A stretch of DNA of 64,000 bases from Hippopus hippopus (Eukaryota > Mollusca > Bivalvia > Cardiida > Cardiidae): positions 35,958,493 through 36,022,492 of the forward strand of contig OX328108.1 of NCBI GenBank assembly GCA_946811185.2. Direction: 5' to 3'. Positions 60,640-64,000 of the stretch are shown here, piece by piece (position 1 is the first letter of the stretch; each line of letters starts with the position of its first letter). Below the pieces are notes generated by a model. The model searched no databases. It was not told where the DNA came from and worked only from the letters and a program-made list of their open reading frames with translations. The translations under genes were made by a program, and so were the position numbers.

Positions 60640-61647
60640 GGCCATTGAATTGGTTACGATGACTATCGCACCCATACGTGACCGTTACGTGCTGTGCATA
60701 AAATCATAAAATCAACTAGGACACTTTCGGAGGCAACTGATACCTGTTGCACAAATCAAAGAAAGGTAAACCAAATTCGTTTTCTTACCAAGGTCATGAA
60801 AAACATTGAACCAATTTTGGTGACCGTGTGAGTCATAAGTCGATTTTATCTTTAACTGCTGCGCAAAAACATTGATTCAGAAGCAACGGGTTGCTGTTGC
60901 ATAAACTTTTTCCAATAAGAAATCTTGTTCTTGTTTGAAGAATTTAGAAATAGGCCAATGAAATACAATAAGATGTAAGAATGACTAATAATAAAAATAG
61001 GTAAAATAGATAAAATGGTAAAGTTAGGGATTCAACCTTTGACCATCAGGACCCAACAAAGGTCTTGGTGCAGGGGTCAAACCCTCTTTGCGATTGAATA
61101 GGCTCAAATGACCCGAAGATTTAACATAGATATACAGAGATTTCCCCCCCCCTTCCAATCTGCCAATCAAATCTCAGGCCTCTATTAAATTATCCAATCA
61201 CAGAAGCTTTTAGAAAATCAAAATGGCGTCCAATCAGCCAATCAAATCTCATCCCTCTCTTCAAATTATCCAATCAGAAAAGCTTTGAGAAATTCAATAT
61301 TGCACCCAATCAGCCAATCAAATTGCAGACACACCCACAGAATCATCCAATCAGAAAGCTTTGAGCCATTTGAAATGGCGCCCGAAAATATCGATAAAAA
61401 ACAGTGAACAAGAATCGGCATAAAAGTGGATTTTAAGTCTTCTTTGAAGGCTGTTATGCAGTCCTTGGCAAACTGCCAGGCATGCACCCTCCACACATGC
61501 CAGATTTCACTGAAAATGGGCGAAAATTTAAGAAAACAGGGTAACAGAAGACCTTGTTTTGGTGCCTTCTAGCACCTTGCAAGAGTGACTTCCCCTGATC
61601 TCTTGATTCGATTTGCTTTTCTAATTCAGGCCAACTGCCATACTGTA
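60640..61647 (+). repeat. L unit copy 15
   Basis: 1008 bp. Partner of L13 (offset about 8649): gataaaaaacag, cagggtaacag and the ttgatatttta junction. Private points: aaggtcatgaaaaac, tttatctttaactgc, aaatggtaaag, acccaacaaagg and attgcacccaatc. CCAAT block 61154-61380. Confidence 0.93.
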
Positions 61648-63039
61648 CATTGATATTTTAAATATGCTAAGATGATCAATGTACAGTGTAGAAACCCCAG
61701 AAAAGAAGAAAATAATGTCACAAGTGGCCAAAAAAGACTGAAAACTCTTTCAGTAGCAACTGATTTCTATTGCATAAATCAAACAAAGGGAACTAAATTT
61801 TATTATTATTTTTTTTAATCTCTTTTTACCGTAACAAGAAACGCAGTTACATTCACTACCGTCTCATACGTGCAAGTTATGCACCCGCGAAAACACGAAA
61901 AATCGACTTACGGCACATTCCATAGCAGACGACACCTGTTGCTTAAGTCAAATATAGGGATTTTTTTTTGTTCTCTTTTATCATACTAGGGCCACTTTAT
62001 TGGCATTGATACTTTGAATATGCTCAGATGATCAATGTACAGTGTAGAAACCCCAGAAGATAATGTCACAAGTGCCTAAAAAAGACTGAAAACTCTTTCA
62101 GTAGCAAATGATTTCTATTGCATAAATCAAACAAAGGGAATTAAATTTTATTATTTTTTTAATCTCTTTTTACCATAACAAGAAACCCAGTTACGTTGAC
62201 TACCGTCTCATACGTGCCAGTTACGCACCCGCGAAAACACGAAAAATCGACTTACGGCACATTCCATAGCAGACGACACCTGTTGCTTAAGTCAAATATA
62301 GGGAATTTTTTTTTTGTGCTTTTTTATCTTACTAGGGCCATTTTATTGGCATTGATACTTTGAATATGCTCAGATGATCAATGTACAGTGTAGAAACCCC
62401 AGAAAATAATGTCACAAGTGGCTGAAAAAGACTGAAAACTCTTTCAGTAGCAACTGATTTGTATTGCATAAATCAAGCAAAGGGAACTAAATTTTATTAT
62501 TTTTTTAATCTCTTTTTACCGTAACAAGAAACCCAGTTACGTTGACTACCGTCTCATACGTGCCAGTTATGCACCCGTGAAAACATGAAAAATCGACTTA
62601 CGGCACATTCCATAGCAGACGACACCTCTTGCTTAAGTCAAATATAGGGAATTTTTTTTGTTCTTTTTTATCTTACTAGGGCCATTGAAATGGCATTGAT
62701 ACTTTGAATATGCTCAGATGATCAATGTACAGTGTATAAACCCCAGAAGATAATGTCACAAGTACCTAAAAAAGACTGAAAACTCTTTCAGTAGCAACTG
62801 ATTTCTATTGCATAAATCAAACAAAGGGAACTAAATTTTTATTATTTTTTTTTTAATCTCTTTTTATACCGTGACAAGAAATCCAGTTGCGTTGACTACC
62901 GTCTCATACGTGCCAGTTATGCGCCCTCGAAAACATGAAAAATCGACTTACGGCACATTCCATAGCAGATGACACCTGTTGCCTAAGTCAAATATAGGGA
63001 TTTTTTTTTTTTTCGTTTTCTCTTACTAGGGCCATTGAA
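61648..63039 (+). repeat. S block 15: four S units between L15 and L16
   Basis: Units start near 61648, 61988, 62334 and 62679. Matches the start of block 13, but the second unit is a hybrid. Its 5' part (gccactttattgg, gcaaatgatttc, ggaattaaat) equals the unit at 53341, and its 3' part (taccataacaag, gttacgcacccgcg, tgtgctttttt) equals the next unit at 53686. One S unit is thereby missing. The last unit leads into L16 with the cgttttctc tail. Confidence 0.93.
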
Positions 63040-64000
63040 TTGGTTACGATGACTATCGCACCCATACGTGACTGTTACGTGCTGTGCATAAAATCATAAA
63101 ATCAACTATAACATTTTCAGAGGCAACTGATACCTGTTGCACAAATCAAAGAAAGGTAAACCAAATTCGTTTTCTTACCAGGGTCATGAAAAACATTGAA
63201 CCAATTTTGGTGACTGTGTGAGTCATAAGTCAATTTATGTTTAACCGCTGCGCAAAAACATTGATTCAGAAGCAACGGGTTGTGTTGCATAAACATTTTC
63301 CAATAAGAAATCTTGTTCTTGTTTGAAGAATTTAGAAATAGGCCAATGAAATACAATAAGATGTAAGAATGACTAATACTAAAAATAGGTAAAATAGATA
63401 AAATGGCAAAGTTAGGGATTCAACCTTTGACCATCAGGACCCAAAAAAGGTCTTGGTGCAGGGGTCAAACCCTCTTTGCGATTGAATAGGCTCAAATGAC
63501 CCGAAGATTTAACATAGATATACAGAGATTTTCCCCCCCCCTTCCAATCTGCCAATCAAATCTCAGGCCTCTATTAAATTATCCAATCACAGAAGCTTTT
63601 AGAAAATCAAAATGGCGTCCAATCAGCCAATCAAATCTCATCCCTCTCTTCAAATTATCCAATCAGAAAAGCTTTGAGAAATTCAATATTGCGCCCAATC
63701 AGCCAATCAAATTGCAGACACAGCCACAGAATCATCCAATCAGAAAGCTTTGAGCCATTTGAAATGGCGCCCGAAAATATCGATAGAAAACAGTGAACAA
63801 GAATCGGCATGAAAGTGGATTTTAAGTCTTCTTTGAAGGCTGTTATGCAGTCCTTGGCAAACTGCCAGGCATGCACCCTCCACACATGCCAGATTTCACT
63901 GAAAATGGGCGAAAATTTAAGAAAACAGGGTGACAGAAGACCTTGTTTTGGTGCCTTCTATCACCTTGCAAGAGTGACTTCCCCTGATCTCTTGATTCGA
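63040..64000 (+). repeat. L unit copy 16, truncated by the window end
   Basis: 961 bp of an expected ~1006; it stops at ttgattcga. Private points: ataacattttcag, agtcaatttatg (one base short), gggttgtgttgc (one base short), taatactaaaaat, an extra T before the C-tract, cagacacagccac and cggcatgaaag. CCAAT block 63543-63769. The array evidently continues beyond the window. Confidence 0.93.

Larger units (their letters stand above)
1..64000 (+). repeat. Two-component satellite array filling the whole window
   Basis: The window is one uninterrupted head-to-tail array of a ~350-bp unit (S, 137 copies counted) and a ~1006-bp unit (L, 16 copies, the last truncated). Every copy is in the same orientation. 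I saw no insertion of foreign DNA, no inversion and no unique spacer. S copies differ by scattered substitutions, T-tract length changes and small indels, and most look over 90% identical by eye. L copies are more alike than S copies. Low GC, strong periodicity and CpG-to-TpG/CpA variation fit eukaryotic heterochromatic satellite. No known satellite family is recognised, so no family name is given. Confidence 0.97.

Noticed and set aside
1..64000. CRISPR array or prokaryotic repeat locus
   Set aside because: Units are ~350 bp and contiguous, without short repeats separated by unique spacers, and there are no cas or other bacterial genes.

Overview
The window is satellite DNA from end to end. 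I find no protein-coding gene, no RNA gene, no CRISPR array and no recognisable transposon. The only sensible source is a eukaryotic nuclear genome, probably a centromeric, pericentromeric or other heterochromatic block. AT-rich tandem units, CpG/TpG/CpA variation between copies and nucleosome-scale periodicity point that way. The species cannot be named from this sequence. My weak impression is a metazoan, but a plant is not excluded.

The array has two components, both in the same orientation. The short unit S is about 350 bp (roughly 342-360) and I count 137 copies. The long unit L is about 1006 bp and I count 16 copies; the last is cut off by the window end. L always enters at the same phase, between the end of one S (ctag/ggccatt) and the start of the next (cattgatacttt). 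The number of S units between successive L copies is irregular: 6, 5, 12, 10, 6, 23, 6, 10, 2, 19, 3, 11, 15, 4, 4. L is therefore not part of one fixed higher-order period.

S is an old dimer. The A half has no CpG in its common form and carries two dyads: a 7-bp inverted repeat with a 20-bp spacer, and a 7-bp stem with a 4-nt loop. The B half packs about 11 CpGs into roughly 110 bp. The first ~300 bp of L hold two more diverged half-monomers (C and D), so A, B, C and D look like four descendants of a 150-170 bp ancestral monomer. The rest of L is unrelated to S. It holds a potential stem-loop, a C-tract, three tandem 75/76-bp subrepeats with up to nine CCAAT motifs, a 15-bp palindrome, small inverted repeats, and a 3' edge that extends the S dyad to 13-bp arms.

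Shared private variants show recent segmental duplication inside the array. Offsets range from 3 to more than 20 units, and some copies differ by exactly one S unit. The clearest case is L13 with its downstream units against L15 with its downstream units, where one hybrid unit marks a single-monomer deletion. The open frames present (60-128 codons) are by-products of the repeats. They overlap on both strands, follow the subrepeat period, and are broken by stops in several copies. Unit boundaries and counts come from reading by eye and may be off by a few bases.
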